The notes under the pieces are model-generated. The model was not told where the DNA came from. It searched no databases and worked only from the letters and a program-made list of their open reading frames with translations. Positions 9,256 through 17,834 of a stretch of 64,000 nucleotides of DNA are shown here, piece after piece. Position 1 is the first letter of the stretch. Each line of letters begins with the position of its first letter. Source of the stretch: Saccharopolyspora endophytica (GTDB lineage Bacteria; Actinomycetota; Actinomycetes; Mycobacteriales; Pseudonocardiaceae); the NCBI RefSeq assembly GCF_018070075.1, contig NZ_JAGPXE010000007.1, positions 1 through 64,000 of the forward strand, in the 5' to 3' direction. The translations under genes and the position numbers were made by a program.

Positions 9256-10838
9256 TTCGCACCTCCCCCGGTGCTCTGCCCGGTGCCGACCGCCGGCCCC
9301 GGTGGATTCCCGTTCCGATCGCCCATCGCCGCTGCCAGCAGATCGGCCTCCCCCGCATGAGCGGTGTCGAACTCGGCGACGCTGCGCCCGGCGCGCAGCA
9401 CGACCACCCGGTGGCACACCCCCACCAGCTCGGGGAGTTCCGAGGAGGCCAGCAGCACGCCGATGCCGCGACCGGCGATGTCCGAGAGCAACTGGTAGAT
9501 CTCCGCCTTCGCGCCGATGTCGACGCCCCGCGTCGGGTCGTCGAGCAGCAGCAGCCGGGGCTCGGTGAGCAGCATGCGCCCGAAGACGACCTTCTGCTGG
9601 TTGCCGCCGGAGAGAGTGCCGACCGCGTCGGAGATGCGGTCGAGCTTGACCTTGAGCTGGTCGACGCTGCGCCGGGTCGCGCCGAGTTCGGAGCTGCGGC
9701 GCACCATTCCGGCGACCCCCAGCCGGTCGAGCACCGACAGCACGGTGTTGGCGGTGACCGAGTGCCCGAGCACCAGCCCGGAGCTGCGCCGGTCCTCCGG
9801 AACGAAGGCGATCCCCGAGCGCAGCGCCTGCCTCGGCCCTGCCGGGCGCACCGGTGTGCCGTCGAGCGAGACCTCCCCCTCCCAGGTCCCGGACGAGCCC
9901 GCCCCGTAGAGCGATTCGAGCAGTTCGGTCCGCCCGGCTCCGAGCAGTCCGCACAGACCGACGATCTCGCCGCGGCGGACGGTCAGGTCGATGCCGTCGG
10001 GTTCCCGCCTGCCGACCCGCGCGCGGCGGGGGTGCACGGCGAAGCCCTTGACGCTGAGCAGTTCTTCGCCGATGTCGACGGTCTGCGAGCGGAAGCGGGT
10101 CTGCACCGAACGCCCCACCATCGCTTCGGCGGCTTCCTCGGCGGTCATCGCCTGCGCGTCGAACTCGGCGACCTTGCGGCCGTTGCGCAGCACGGTGGCG
10201 CGGTCGGCGACCTTGCCGATCTCATCCATCCGGTGCGAGATGTAGACGATGCCGGTGCCGGTGCGGCGCAGCTCGCCGATGACGCCGAAGAGCCGGTCGA
10301 CCTCCGTTGTGGACAGTGCCGAGGTCGGCTCGTCCATGATCAGCACCTTGGCGTCCAACGACAGCGCGCGGGCGATGGTGACCAGCTGCTGCTCGCCGAC
10401 CCGCAGCTCGCCCACCGGGCGGTTCGGGTCGAGGTCGATCCCGGTGCGCCGCAGCAACTCCCGGGTGCGCTCGGACATCGCCCGCCGGTCCACGGTGCCC
10501 AGCCGGGTGCGCGGTTCGCGTCCCAGGTGGAGGTTCTCGGCGACGCTCAGAGCCGGGACGAGGTCCAGCTCCTGGTGGATCATCGCGACCCCGGCGTGTT
10601 GCGCGTCCGCGGGTTTTCCGAACTGGACCGGGTGACCCTCGATGGTGATCACACCGGTGTGGTCGGTGATGTCGCCGGAGAGGACCTTCATCAAGGTGCT
10701 CTTGCCGGCCCCGTTCTCGCCGAGCAGGGCGTGCACCTCGCCGCCGCGAACCGTGAGGTCAACCGCGTCGCAGGCGAGCACACCGCCGTAACGCTTGGTG
10801 ATGCCGGTCATCTCGACCAGCGGTGGCGCCGTGTTCAT
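9252..10838 (-). CDS. Ribose-type ABC importer, double ATPase
   Basis: RbsA/XylG/MglA-type energising subunit, about 528 residues, with two fused ABC domains. The first carries Walker A GENGAGKST at residues 40-48. The second has the degenerate GLLGAGRTE typical of this family and the signature LSGGNQQKV. I chose ATG 10838, preceded by GGGGG, because GTG 10862 sits only a few bases from the operator and lacks a ribosome-binding site. It is the first gene of the importer operon, controlled by the promoter-operator at 10868-10916 that matches the one of the isomerase operon. Confidence 0.94.
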   Translation of the reverse strand: MNTAPPLVEMTGITKRYGGVLACDAVDLTVRGGEVHALLGENGAGKSTLMKVLSGDITDHTGVITIEGHPVQFGKPADAQHAGVAMIHQELDLVPALSVAENLHLGREPRTRLGTVDRRAMSERTRELLRRTGIDLDPNRPVGELRVGEQQLVTIARALSLDAKVLIMDEPTSALSTTEVDRLFGVIGELRRTGTGIVYISHRMDEIGKVADRATVLRNGRKVAEFDAQAMTAEEAAEAMVGRSVQTRFRSQTVDIGEELLSVKGFAVHPRRARVGRREPDGIDLTVRRGEIVGLCGLLGAGRTELLESLYGAGSSGTWEGEVSLDGTPVRPAGPRQALRSGIAFVPEDRRSSGLVLGHSVTANTVLSVLDRLGVAGMVRRSSELGATRRSVDQLKVKLDRISDAVGTLSGGNQQKVVFGRMLLTEPRLLLLDDPTRGVDIGAKAEIYQLLSDIAGRGIGVLLASSELPELVGVCHRVVVLRAGRSVAEFDTAHAGEADLLAAAMGDRNGNPPGPAVGTGQSTGGGAN

Positions 10839-10867
10839 TCCGACCCCCGTCTCGTCGCTCACGCAGG

Positions 10868-10916
10868 CGAGAAAACGATTGCTCGGACGCTAAGATGGCC
10901 GCACTCCCTGTGTCAA
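10868..10916 (-). promoter_or_regulatory. Promoter with LacI-type operator for the sugar ABC operon
   Basis: On the minus strand, TTGACA (10911-10916), an 18-bp spacer and TAGCGT (10887-10892), then an 18-bp palindrome (10868-10885; CGAGAAAACGATTGCTCG on the plus strand) two bases after the -10. It is identical in design to 3230-3278, except that the palindrome lies in the opposite orientation relative to the promoter. Confidence 0.84.
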
Positions 10917-11079
10917 GGCTCACACGCTCGGCCGAGCGATACGGCATCCATTTGGCTGCACGAAGATCACGCGGCGATCACGCCGCGTCGTGTCGAAACC
11001 ATCACCCGACGTGGGGTAATGCGCCCGTTCCCCGAGAGGGCTCTCGCGGTGGGGTACTGGACCGTTACCGTTGGGGATT

Positions 11080-11940
11080 GTGACCGCGATCCGCGAGAGC
11101 CAGAGCGCTTCAACTTCCGGTAATGGCGCGCCCGAATGGGGTGCGCGCTCCGCGTTCAGCACCAACGGGGTGCCGCTGTGGGGCGCCGTGTTGCTGGCTG
11201 CCGTCCCGACCGCGATCGGCACCGTGCTGGACACCCTGATCTGGAAACAGCCCGGATTCATCTTCAAGACCTGCTTCTTCCTCGGTTGTCTGGCTGCGGT
11301 GCTGCTGGTGCAGCGGCGAAGCGTGTTCGGTCCGATGGTGCAGCCACCGCTCGTTCTCGGCATCGTGATGCCCGTGCTGGTGCTCATCACCGGGGCCGGG
11401 AGCACGTCGGGCGCGGGCATCATGGGCAAGGCGCTGTCGGTCGCGCGCCCGCTGATCACCAGCTTCCCGATCATGGCCGGAGCCACCGCGGTCGCGCTCG
11501 GCATCGGGCTGCTCCGGATGTTCGTCACGCAGAAGGTCGAGACCGACGACGACTTCGACCTCGGCGTCGACCCCGACGCCAAGACCAAGAAGGCCAGACC
11601 CGTTCCGCCGCCGCGCAAGAAGTCCGCGCGGGACGAGGCGCCGCGCAAGCGCCCGGCCTCGGATCGGGACCGCAAACCCCGCGGCGACCAGCGCAAGCCG
11701 CGCGAGGACGGCCGCGGTGGCGACCGGCGCGCCGACCCCCGGCAGCCGCGGGGCACCGGGCCGCGCGAGTCCCAGGGACGCCCGAAGGGCGACTCCCCGC
11801 GCCGCGGCGACGTGCCCGGACGCCCTCGCCCCAACGACCCGCGCGCGGGAGGGCCCCGTCCGCCCCGCCAGGGCGGCCCAGGGCGGCCGCGCCCGCCGGA
11901 ACCGCCACCGGGGGGCCGTCCCCGGCGTCCCGGCCCGTAG
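11080..11940 (+). CDS. DUF6542-type membrane protein with long basic tail
   Basis: About 286 residues. The first ~160 form a small membrane domain with roughly four hydrophobic segments, matching the actinobacterial DUF6542 family. The rest is a very Arg/Pro/Gly/Asp-rich, probably disordered tail. The function is unknown; the basic tail could contact nucleic acid or membrane. GTG 11080 is chosen; TTG 11071 is possible. A TACCGT -10-like hexamer at 11066-11071 ends nine bases before GTG, so the mRNA may be leaderless. The gene converges on ispH, as in other actinobacteria. Confidence 0.7.
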   Translation: MTAIRESQSASTSGNGAPEWGARSAFSTNGVPLWGAVLLAAVPTAIGTVLDTLIWKQPGFIFKTCFFLGCLAAVLLVQRRSVFGPMVQPPLVLGIVMPVLVLITGAGSTSGAGIMGKALSVARPLITSFPIMAGATAVALGIGLLRMFVTQKVETDDDFDLGVDPDAKTKKARPVPPPRKKSARDEAPRKRPASDRDRKPRGDQRKPREDGRGGDRRADPRQPRGTGPRESQGRPKGDSPRRGDVPGRPRPNDPRAGGPRPPRQGGPGRPRPPEPPPGGRPRRPGP

Positions 11941-11950
11941 AGACGCGAAA

Positions 11951-11988
11951 AAACCGCCCGGCTCCAGGGAATCGGAGCCGGGCGGTTT
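11951..11988. terminator. Bidirectional terminator between the DUF6542 gene and ispH
   Basis: 15-bp perfect arms (11951-11965 / 11974-11988) with an 8-nt loop. The stem has AAA at one edge and TTTCTTTC at the other, between convergent genes. Confidence 0.9.
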
Positions 11989-12005
11989 CTTTCGTCTGAG
12001 TCAGC

Positions 12006-13034
12006 TCAGCGGACGCTCTTGGGGTTGTCCTTGTTCTCGTCGAGGTCCTTGCGGAGCTCGCGGGGCAGCGCGAAGGTGACCTTCTCGTTGGCGGTCGTGA
12101 CCTCTTCGACGTCGCCCCAGCCGCGCTCGGCGAGGTGGTCCAGGACCTGCAGCACCAGCACGTCCGGGACGGACGCGCCGCTGGTGACGCCGACCGTGGT
12201 GACCCCGTCCAGCCAGGCGTCCTCGATCTGCGAGGCGTAGTCGATCAGGTGCGAGTCCGACGCCCCGGCCTGCAGCGCGACCTCGACCAGCCGCTTGGAG
12301 TTCGAGGAGTTCTGCGAGCCCACCACGATCACCAGGTCGCACTGCGGGGCCATCACCTTGACCGCCTGCTGGCGGTTGGAGGTGGCGTAGCAGATGTCGT
12401 CGCTTGGCGGGGCCTGCAGCGTCGGGAACTTCTCGGTGAGCTGGTCCACCCGCTCCATGGTCTCGTCGACGCTGAGGGTGGTCTGCGACAGCCAGACGAC
12501 CTTGCTCGGGTCGCGGACCTGCACCTTGTCGACGTCCTCGGGCTTGTCCACCAGCTGCACGCGCTCGGGCGCCTCACCGGCGGTGCCCTCGACCTCCTCG
12601 TGGCCCTCGTGGCCGATCAGCAGGATGTCGTAGTCGTCGCGCGCGAAGCGGTTGACCTCCTTGTGCACCTTCGTCACCAGCGGGCAGGTGGCGTCGATCG
12701 TGCGGAGCTTGCGCTCCTCGGCCTCCTGGTGGACGGCCGGGGAGACGCCGTGCGCGGAGAACACCACGAGCGCGCCCTCGGGCACCTCGTCGGTCTCGTC
12801 CACGAAGATCACGCCGCGCTCGGTCAGGGTGTCCACGACGTGCCGGTTGTGCACGATCTCCTTGCGGACGTAGACGGGCGGGCCGTAGGTCTCCAGCGCC
12901 TTCTCGACGGTGATGACTGCGCGGTCGACACCTGCGCAGTACCCGCGGGGCTTGGCCAGCAGGACCCGCTTGGTCCGGCCGGCGTCGTCAACGGGGTCGG
13001 GTTCGAGGTCGCGGGCCTCAGGCGTGGTCGTCAT
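12006..13034 (-). CDS. ispH: 4-hydroxy-3-methylbut-2-enyl diphosphate reductase
   Basis: Last step of the methylerythritol phosphate pathway: reduces HMBPP to IPP and DMAPP using a [4Fe-4S] cluster. It is about 342 residues from ATG 13034. The three cluster cysteines are seen as GYCAG (Cys33), DATCPLV (Cys117) and [11 protein letters not shown] (Cys215). Substrate-binding His residues appear in VHNRHVVD and SAHGVSP, and the [11 protein letters not shown] block is intact. A weak ribosome-binding site suggests a short or absent leader. Divergent from the lipid-droplet-type gene at 13197, as in mycobacteria. Confidence 0.97.
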   Translation of the reverse strand: MTTTPEARDLEPDPVDDAGRTKRVLLAKPRGYCAGVDRAVITVEKALETYGPPVYVRKEIVHNRHVVDTLTERGVIFVDETDEVPEGALVVFSAHGVSPAVHQEAEERKLRTIDATCPLVTKVHKEVNRFARDDYDILLIGHEGHEEVEGTAGEAPERVQLVDKPEDVDKVQVRDPSKVVWLSQTTLSVDETMERVDQLTEKFPTLQAPPSDDICYATSNRQQAVKVMAPQCDLVIVVGSQNSSNSKRLVEVALQAGASDSHLIDYASQIEDAWLDGVTTVGVTSGASVPDVLVLQVLDHLAERGWGDVEEVTTANEKVTFALPRELRKDLDENKDNPKSVR

Positions 13035-13196
13035 GCCATCAAGGGTACGGATCCGCGCCTGCCCGCTCCGCCGCCGGTCGGTGCTCACCGTCACTCCATC
13101 GTGGGGTCCATCGCGGTTCCGCCGGACGTCGGTCCTCGGTCACATTCCGGCGCTGAACCGATGGTCTGGCGGCCACATCTGCGGCAGGCTGGGCGC

Positions 13197-13655
13197 ATGT
13201 CAGAGTTCCCCCTCCCGGTGCGGGTGGCGGCCGGGCTCGCGGCGACCGCCGTCGAGCAGGCCCGCGCGCTCCCGGCCACCCTCCTCGGCATGCCCGTGAC
13301 CGTCGCCAGCCAGGCGTTGCAGGCGTCGATGCGGGTGCAGCAGCACATCACCGAACTCGCGATCAAGGGCGACGAGGCGCTGTCGGTCCTGCGCACGCCC
13401 GAGGAAGAACCGTCGTGGGCGACCTTCGACGAGGACATCGCCCCGGAACCGGCGGTGGTCCCCGAGCCCGAGGGCGAGGGGAACTCGCTGCTCGCCGACT
13501 ACGACGCGCTGAGCCTCCCCCAGCTGCGCGGTCGCCTGCGCTCGTTCACCGAGGACGACCTCACCGAACTGCTCGCCCACGAGGAGCGCCACGAGCAGCG
13601 CCCGGACTACGTCCGAATGCTGCGCAACCGCCTCACCCGCCTCAGGGAGCAGTAG
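13197..13655 (+). CDS. Conserved actinobacterial protein (lipid-droplet-associated type)
   Basis: 152-residue protein. An Ala/Val/Leu-rich N-terminal half may form an amphipathic helix bundle; the middle is acidic and linker-like, and a C-terminal segment LSLPQLRGRLRSFTEDDLTE resembles a small helical domain. Its position between ispH and xseA matches M. tuberculosis Rv1109c, and databases name relatives lipid-droplet-associated proteins. Biochemical function is unknown. It precedes the exonuclease VII genes on the same strand but is separated from them by ~200 bp containing a repeat. Confidence 0.8.
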   Translation: MSEFPLPVRVAAGLAATAVEQARALPATLLGMPVTVASQALQASMRVQQHITELAIKGDEALSVLRTPEEEPSWATFDEDIAPEPAVVPEPEGEGNSLLADYDALSLPQLRGRLRSFTEDDLTELLAHEERHEQRPDYVRMLRNRLTRLREQ

Positions 13656-13657
13656 AC

Positions 13658-13834
13658 AAGCGACGGAGTCGCTTTCTCCTTGCCCCACCTGAGCAGCTGG
13701 CACCGCCGGGGGTTCTCCAGCGGCTGCGTGGCGAGCACGCCGCGACGCCGCGTATCGACATACTCAAGGAGTGGCGCGGAGTCCACGGAGCCGGTCAGGT
13801 TCCCCCACCCGCACCGCCACGCAGAATGAGCCGG
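13658..13834 (+). repeat. Dispersed structured repeat, copy 1
   Basis: About 175 bp, sharing its order of blocks with 18666-18840 and 45289-45457. It opens with a small hairpin AAGCGAC-gga-GTCGCTT, followed by a long imperfect stem and a central GTAT-N4-ATAC loop. It is the most diverged of the full copies, yet the small hairpin pairs through compensatory changes. It separates 13197-13655 from xseA. Confidence 0.78.
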
Positions 13835-13901
13835 AACCACCACAAGAGGAGGAACGCTGAGCTCGCCCACCAGTGCTGAGGAACCGTGGCCGGTCAGGAC
13901 G

Positions 13902-15080
13902 GTGGCCCGCAAGATCGCCGACTGGATCAACCGGCTCGGGCAGATCTGGGTCGAAGGTCAGATCACCCAGATCTCGATGCGGTCCGGCGCGCAGACGGCG
14001 TTCCTGACGCTCCGCGACCCCTCCGCGGACGTGTCGCTGACCCTGACCTGCTCGTCGTCGCTGCTGCGCAAGATGGACCCGCCGCTGACCGATGGCAGCC
14101 GGGTCGTGGTGCACGGCAAGCCGACGTTCTTCGTCGGTCGCGGCACGCTGAGCCTGCGGGTCGACGAGATCCGGGCCGTCGGCATCGGTGAGCTGCTGGC
14201 CCGCATCGAACGGCTCCGCCAGCTGCTCAAGGCCGAGGGCCTGTTCGACCCGGCGCGCAAGCGGCCGCTGCCGTTCCTGCCCAACCGGGTCGGTTTGATC
14301 ACCGGCCGCGCCTCGGCCGCCGAGCACGACGTGCTGACCAACGCGCAGCTGCGCTGGCCGGCCGTGCAGTTCGAGATCCGCAACGTCGCCGTGCAGGGCA
14401 CGAGCGCGGTGCCGCAGATCCTGCCCGCGCTGGAGGAGCTCGACCGGATGCCCGAGGTCGACGTGATCGTGCTGGCGCGCGGCGGCGGCAGCGTCGAGGA
14501 CCTGCTGCCGTTCTCCGACGAGGCGCTGTGCCGGGCGGTGTCGGCCTGCAAGACCCCGGTGGTCAGCGCGATCGGGCACGAACCGGACTCGCCGCTGCTC
14601 GACCACGTGGCCGATGTGCGCTGTTCCACACCGACGGGTGCGGGCAAGCGCGTGGTGCCCGACGTGGCCGAGGAGGGCCAGCGCATCCGGCAGTTGCGCG
14701 ACCGGGCTCGGCGGGCGCTGCACGGATGGGTGGATCGTGAGCGCAGGCTGCTCGACCAGCTGCGCAGCCGGCCCGCGCTGGCCGACCCGCACCGCCCGCT
14801 GCAGCAGCGCTCCGAGCAGGTCGCGATGCTGCGCGAACGCTCCCGGCGGGCGATGAGCACGGTGCTCACCACGGAGGGTCACGCGCTGAGCGCTACGCGA
14901 TCACGCTTGACGACCCTGGGCCCTGCGGCCACTCTGGCTCGTGGATACGCGATCGTGCAGCGCATCGAGGAGGCCGACGAGGTCGACGGGGTGCTGCGCA
15001 CCGTCGATGACGCGCCTGCGGGCACCCGGCTGCGGGTGCGGGTCGCCGACGGCGCGGTCCACGCCGTCGTACCGGACTGA
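13902..15080 (+). CDS. xseA: Exodeoxyribonuclease VII large subunit
   Basis: Catalytic subunit of exonuclease VII, a bidirectional single-strand DNA exonuclease. The N-terminal OB-fold ([12 protein letters not shown]) is followed by the catalytic domain with [16 protein letters not shown] and [13 protein letters not shown], then a helical region. About 392 residues from GTG 13902. That start has no ribosome-binding site and trims the usual N-terminal lead-in. In-frame CTG at 13857 sits just after AGGAGG and would restore a typical 15-residue extension ending PWPVRTV, so true translation may begin there. The next gene and xseB follow closely on the same strand. Confidence 0.94.
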   Translation: MARKIADWINRLGQIWVEGQITQISMRSGAQTAFLTLRDPSADVSLTLTCSSSLLRKMDPPLTDGSRVVVHGKPTFFVGRGTLSLRVDEIRAVGIGELLARIERLRQLLKAEGLFDPARKRPLPFLPNRVGLITGRASAAEHDVLTNAQLRWPAVQFEIRNVAVQGTSAVPQILPALEELDRMPEVDVIVLARGGGSVEDLLPFSDEALCRAVSACKTPVVSAIGHEPDSPLLDHVADVRCSTPTGAGKRVVPDVAEEGQRIRQLRDRARRALHGWVDRERRLLDQLRSRPALADPHRPLQQRSEQVAMLRERSRRAMSTVLTTEGHALSATRSRLTTLGPAATLARGYAIVQRIEEADEVDGVLRTVDDAPAGTRLRVRVADGAVHAVVPD

Positions 15081-15094
15081 CCAAGGAATTCCAC

Positions 15095-15490
15095 GTGCAC
15101 CCGAAGCAGGAGCCCTCGTTCCTCCCCCTCACCGTGGGCGCGGCGCGCACCGCGGAGCGGGCGGGCGAGGTCCGGCGCTGCGCCGAGGCCGCCGAGGTCA
15201 CGGCGGAGGGGACGTGGGCTGCGCTCCTGGGCGGGTGCGATTCGGCCGAGCGCAAGGACCTGCCCGGCAGGCTGCGGGCCTTGATCGACGCGACCTCGGG
15301 GTACGTGGGCCCCACCTGGTGGGCGGCGTCGGCCCACCGACGTAGGGTCGCGGAGGCCCAGCTGCGCATCAACGACGCGGTGCGCGAAGGCGACGGCGCT
15401 GAGTTCGCCGAGGCCTTCGTCGGCTACGACCAGGCGATCGCCACCGCGGTGGTGTCCGTGCGAGCGAATGTGGAGAGCCCCACCCCGTGA
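15095..15490 (+). CDS. Hypothetical protein inserted between xseA and xseB
   Basis: 131 residues, Ala/Glu-rich, mostly helical by composition, with the segment [20 protein letters not shown] in the middle. I do not recognise a family. The GTG start has AAGGA upstream, 14 bp after xseA. Its stop codon overlaps the xseB start as GTGA, so the three genes form one translationally coupled unit. This suggests a link to exonuclease VII or co-expression only. There is no signal peptide or membrane segment. Confidence 0.7.
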   Translation: MHPKQEPSFLPLTVGAARTAERAGEVRRCAEAAEVTAEGTWAALLGGCDSAERKDLPGRLRALIDATSGYVGPTWWAASAHRRRVAEAQLRINDAVREGDGAEFAEAFVGYDQAIATAVVSVRANVESPTP

Positions 15491-15741
15491 CCGAGAACCA
15501 GCAGGACGAGCACTTCGACCCGGTCGCCGAGCACCCGGAGGTCGCCGAGCTCGGCTACGAGGACGCCCGCGATCAGCTAGCCGAGGTCGTCAAGCAGCTG
15601 GAGGCCGGCGGGCTGTCCCTGGAGGACTCGCTGGCCCTCTGGGAGAAGGGCGAAGCGCTGGCGGCGGTCTGCGAACGCCACCTGGCCGGTGCCCGCGAGC
15701 GCGTCGAGCGCGCTCTCGCCGCGGTCGAAGACGACTCCTGA
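15487..15741 (+). CDS. xseB: Exodeoxyribonuclease VII small subunit
   Basis: 84-residue accessory subunit that binds the XseA helical region. The core [17 protein letters not shown] with [16 protein letters not shown] is the diagnostic XseB helical hairpin, preceded by an acidic N-terminal ~20 residues. The GTG start overlaps the previous stop by four bases. It is followed by the paired-palindrome element at 15762-15821 and converges on the DUF4245 gene. Confidence 0.96.
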   Translation: MTENQQDEHFDPVAEHPEVAELGYEDARDQLAEVVKQLEAGGLSLEDSLALWEKGEALAAVCERHLAGARERVERALAAVEDDS

Positions 15742-15761
15742 GGCACCGCCACCAGCCCTTT

Positions 15762-15821
15762 TCGAATTTCGCGCGAAATTCGAGTCGCGAAGTTCGGGCT
15801 CGAATTTCGCGCGAAATTCGA
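15762..15821. repeat. Paired 22-bp palindrome element, locus A
   Basis: Two exact copies of a 22-bp palindrome (15762-15783 and 15800-15821; centre GCGC, flanked by GAATTTC/GAAATTC) spaced 38 bp start to start, with a 16-bp spacer. The same pair and spacing occur at 56431-56490. It lies between convergent genes, so it may terminate transcription, but it has no T-run. Confidence 0.9.
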
Positions 15822-15857
15822 ATTCCTCACCCGGCGGTGTGACTCGCGAAGGCGGGT

Positions 15858-16451
15858 TCAGCCGACCGGCGGGGCCGTGAGGGCGGCTTCGGCGAGGGTG
15901 CGGAACTCCGCTTCGCCGGCGTTGCCGGTGATCAGCAGGCGGACGCCGTCGCGCTCGGACACCCACGCCTGCTCGTCGCGAACGCCCTGGTAGCGGACCC
16001 ACTGGCGGCCACCGGCCTCGACGGCGCCGAGCGCCTGCGGGGCCTGCCGCGTCTCGCCGACGACCAGCTCCTCCTCGGCGGCGTTGGACTGGGCCAGGCG
16101 CAGGTACTGCGCGTCGCCGGTCAACCAGCCGACCCGGACGACCTCGGTGTGCGAGGGCAGCGTGGTGCTGGTGCTGGAGTTGGCCCGCCAGCTGGCGGGC
16201 AGCTTCGGATCGACCACCGGGAAGTCCACTCCGGCGGCGGCGTCGTGCAGCTCGGCCTGAACGTTCACCGTGGGCACCGATCCGTTGTCGACCGTGGGGC
16301 CGGTGGGAGTGAAGGAGCACTGCGTGAACAGGCCCGCGACGCCGAACGAGACCAGCACCAACGGCAGGATGGCGAAGAGCATCGCCGACATGGTCCGCGG
16401 CGGGCGGGACGGAGCCGGTTGCTGGTTGCGGGGTTCAGCCACGGCACCCAT
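15858..16451 (-). CDS. DUF4245 membrane-anchored protein
   Basis: 197 residues from ATG 16451. One N-terminal transmembrane helix (AMLFAILPLVLVSFGVAG, about residues 24-41) anchors an extracytoplasmic domain of the actinobacterial DUF4245 family, containing WVRYQGVRDEQAWV and a C-terminal AEFRTLAEAAL. Function unknown. It is divergent from glpX across ~180 bp, the arrangement also found around M. tuberculosis Rv1100/Rv1099c. Confidence 0.85.
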   Translation of the reverse strand: MGAVAEPRNQQPAPSRPPRTMSAMLFAILPLVLVSFGVAGLFTQCSFTPTGPTVDNGSVPTVNVQAELHDAAAGVDFPVVDPKLPASWRANSSTSTTLPSHTEVVRVGWLTGDAQYLRLAQSNAAEEELVVGETRQAPQALGAVEAGGRQWVRYQGVRDEQAWVSERDGVRLLITGNAGEAEFRTLAEAALTAPPVG

Positions 16452-16628
16452 GCTCTCACCGGCGGCACCGCAGCTCAGCGGGCAGGGGCAGAGGGAGTGG
16501 GCTGCCCCACGCGAATGATCCCCGGACCCCGATGATCTGGGAAGATCGCAGCCAACAAGCCTGAGCGCGGGGCATTTCCCGCCGGACTCGGGCGGTACCG
16601 ACGATGCCTCACAACTCCGGAGGGCGCG

Positions 16629-17639
16629 ATGACGCAACGACACCCGGAAGCACCCGATCGCAACTTGGCGATGGAACTCGTCCGCGTGACCGAAGCCGCC
16701 GCGATGGCCGGTGGTCGCTGGGTCGGCCGCGGTGACAAGAACGCGGGTGACGGAGCCGCGGTGGACGCCATGCGCAAGCTCATCGGCACCGTGTCGATGC
16801 GCGGCACGGTGGTCATCGGCGAGGGCGAGAAGGACGAAGCGCCGATGCTCTACAACGGCGAGGAGGTCGGCAACGGGGAGGGCCCGGAGGTCGACGTCGC
16901 CGTGGACCCGATCGACGGCACGACGCTGCTCAGCAAGGGCATGCCGAACGCGCTGGCGGTGCTGGCGGTGTCCGAGCGCGGCACCATGTTCGACCCGTCC
17001 GCGGTGTTCTACATGGAGAAGATGGCGGTCGGCCCGGAGGCAGCGGGGGTCATCGACATCAGCGCCCCGATCGCGGAGAACGTCCGCCGGGTCGCCAAGG
17101 CCAAGCACGTCGACGTCTCCGACGTGACGGTGTGCGTGCTGGACCGGCCGCGGCACGAGCAGCTGGTCAAGGAGGTCCGCGAGGCCGGTGCCCGCGTGCA
17201 GTTCATCTCCGACGGCGACGTGGCCGGTGCGATCGCGGCGGCCCGCCCGAACAGCGGCGTCGACATGCTGCTGGGCATCGGCGGCACCCCGGAGGGCATC
17301 ATCACCGCGTGCGCGTTGAAGTGCCTCGACGGTGAGATCCAGGGCCGGTTGTGGCCGCGCGACGACGAGGAGCGGGCGAAGCTGCGCGAGGCCGGGCACG
17401 ACCCGAACCAGGTGCTGACCACTTCGGACCTGGTGCGCGGCGACAACATGTTCTTCGTGGCGACCGGCATCACCGACGGCGCGCTGCTGCGCGGCGTGCA
17501 CTACCGCGCCGACCGGTGCACCACGCAGTCGATCGTGATGCGGTCGAAGTCCGGGACGACGCGCGTCGTCGACGGCTCGCACAAGCTCGCCAAGCTGCGC
17601 GAGTACGCCGACGTGGACCTGGGCGAGAGCGGCGAGTAG
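16629..17639 (+). CDS. glpX: Fructose-1,6-bisphosphatase class II
   Basis: Gluconeogenic phosphatase, 336 residues. Metal and substrate motifs are seen as [10 protein letters not shown] (64-73), DPIDGTT (93-99) and [10 protein letters not shown]. The ATG start has GGAGGG seven bases upstream. GlpX is the main FBPase in many actinobacteria. Divergent from the DUF4245 gene and followed by a strong terminator. Confidence 0.97.
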   Translation: MTQRHPEAPDRNLAMELVRVTEAAAMAGGRWVGRGDKNAGDGAAVDAMRKLIGTVSMRGTVVIGEGEKDEAPMLYNGEEVGNGEGPEVDVAVDPIDGTTLLSKGMPNALAVLAVSERGTMFDPSAVFYMEKMAVGPEAAGVIDISAPIAENVRRVAKAKHVDVSDVTVCVLDRPRHEQLVKEVREAGARVQFISDGDVAGAIAAARPNSGVDMLLGIGGTPEGIITACALKCLDGEIQGRLWPRDDEERAKLREAGHDPNQVLTTSDLVRGDNMFFVATGITDGALLRGVHYRADRCTTQSIVMRSKSGTTRVVDGSHKLAKLREYADVDLGESGE

Positions 17640-17687
17640 TCGCCCTTATCGGGAAACCGGGAAAAACCGGCTTGACCGATCTTGATC

Positions 17688-17726
17688 AAGGCGGTGGCCT
17701 GCGCATTGTCCGCCGGCCACCGCCTT
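17688..17726 (+). terminator. Terminator of glpX
   Basis: 12-bp perfect stem (17688-17699 / 17715-17726) with TTTT at the 3' edge. Confidence 0.9.
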
Positions 17727-17834
17727 TTCGGTTCGCCTCCTACGACCTTCGTCGGTACGCCGGGGTCGGGGGCGCCGTTAGCGTCAGCGGCCAGCCGGCC
17801 TTCGGAGCCGGGGTACCCGGAGGATTCGACACAC

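Noticed and set aside
9256..9954. N-terminal extension of the ABC permease ORF
   Set aside because: It is the ATPase gene read in another frame. The TTG start with GGAGGT and the 4-bp overlap explain the permease fully.
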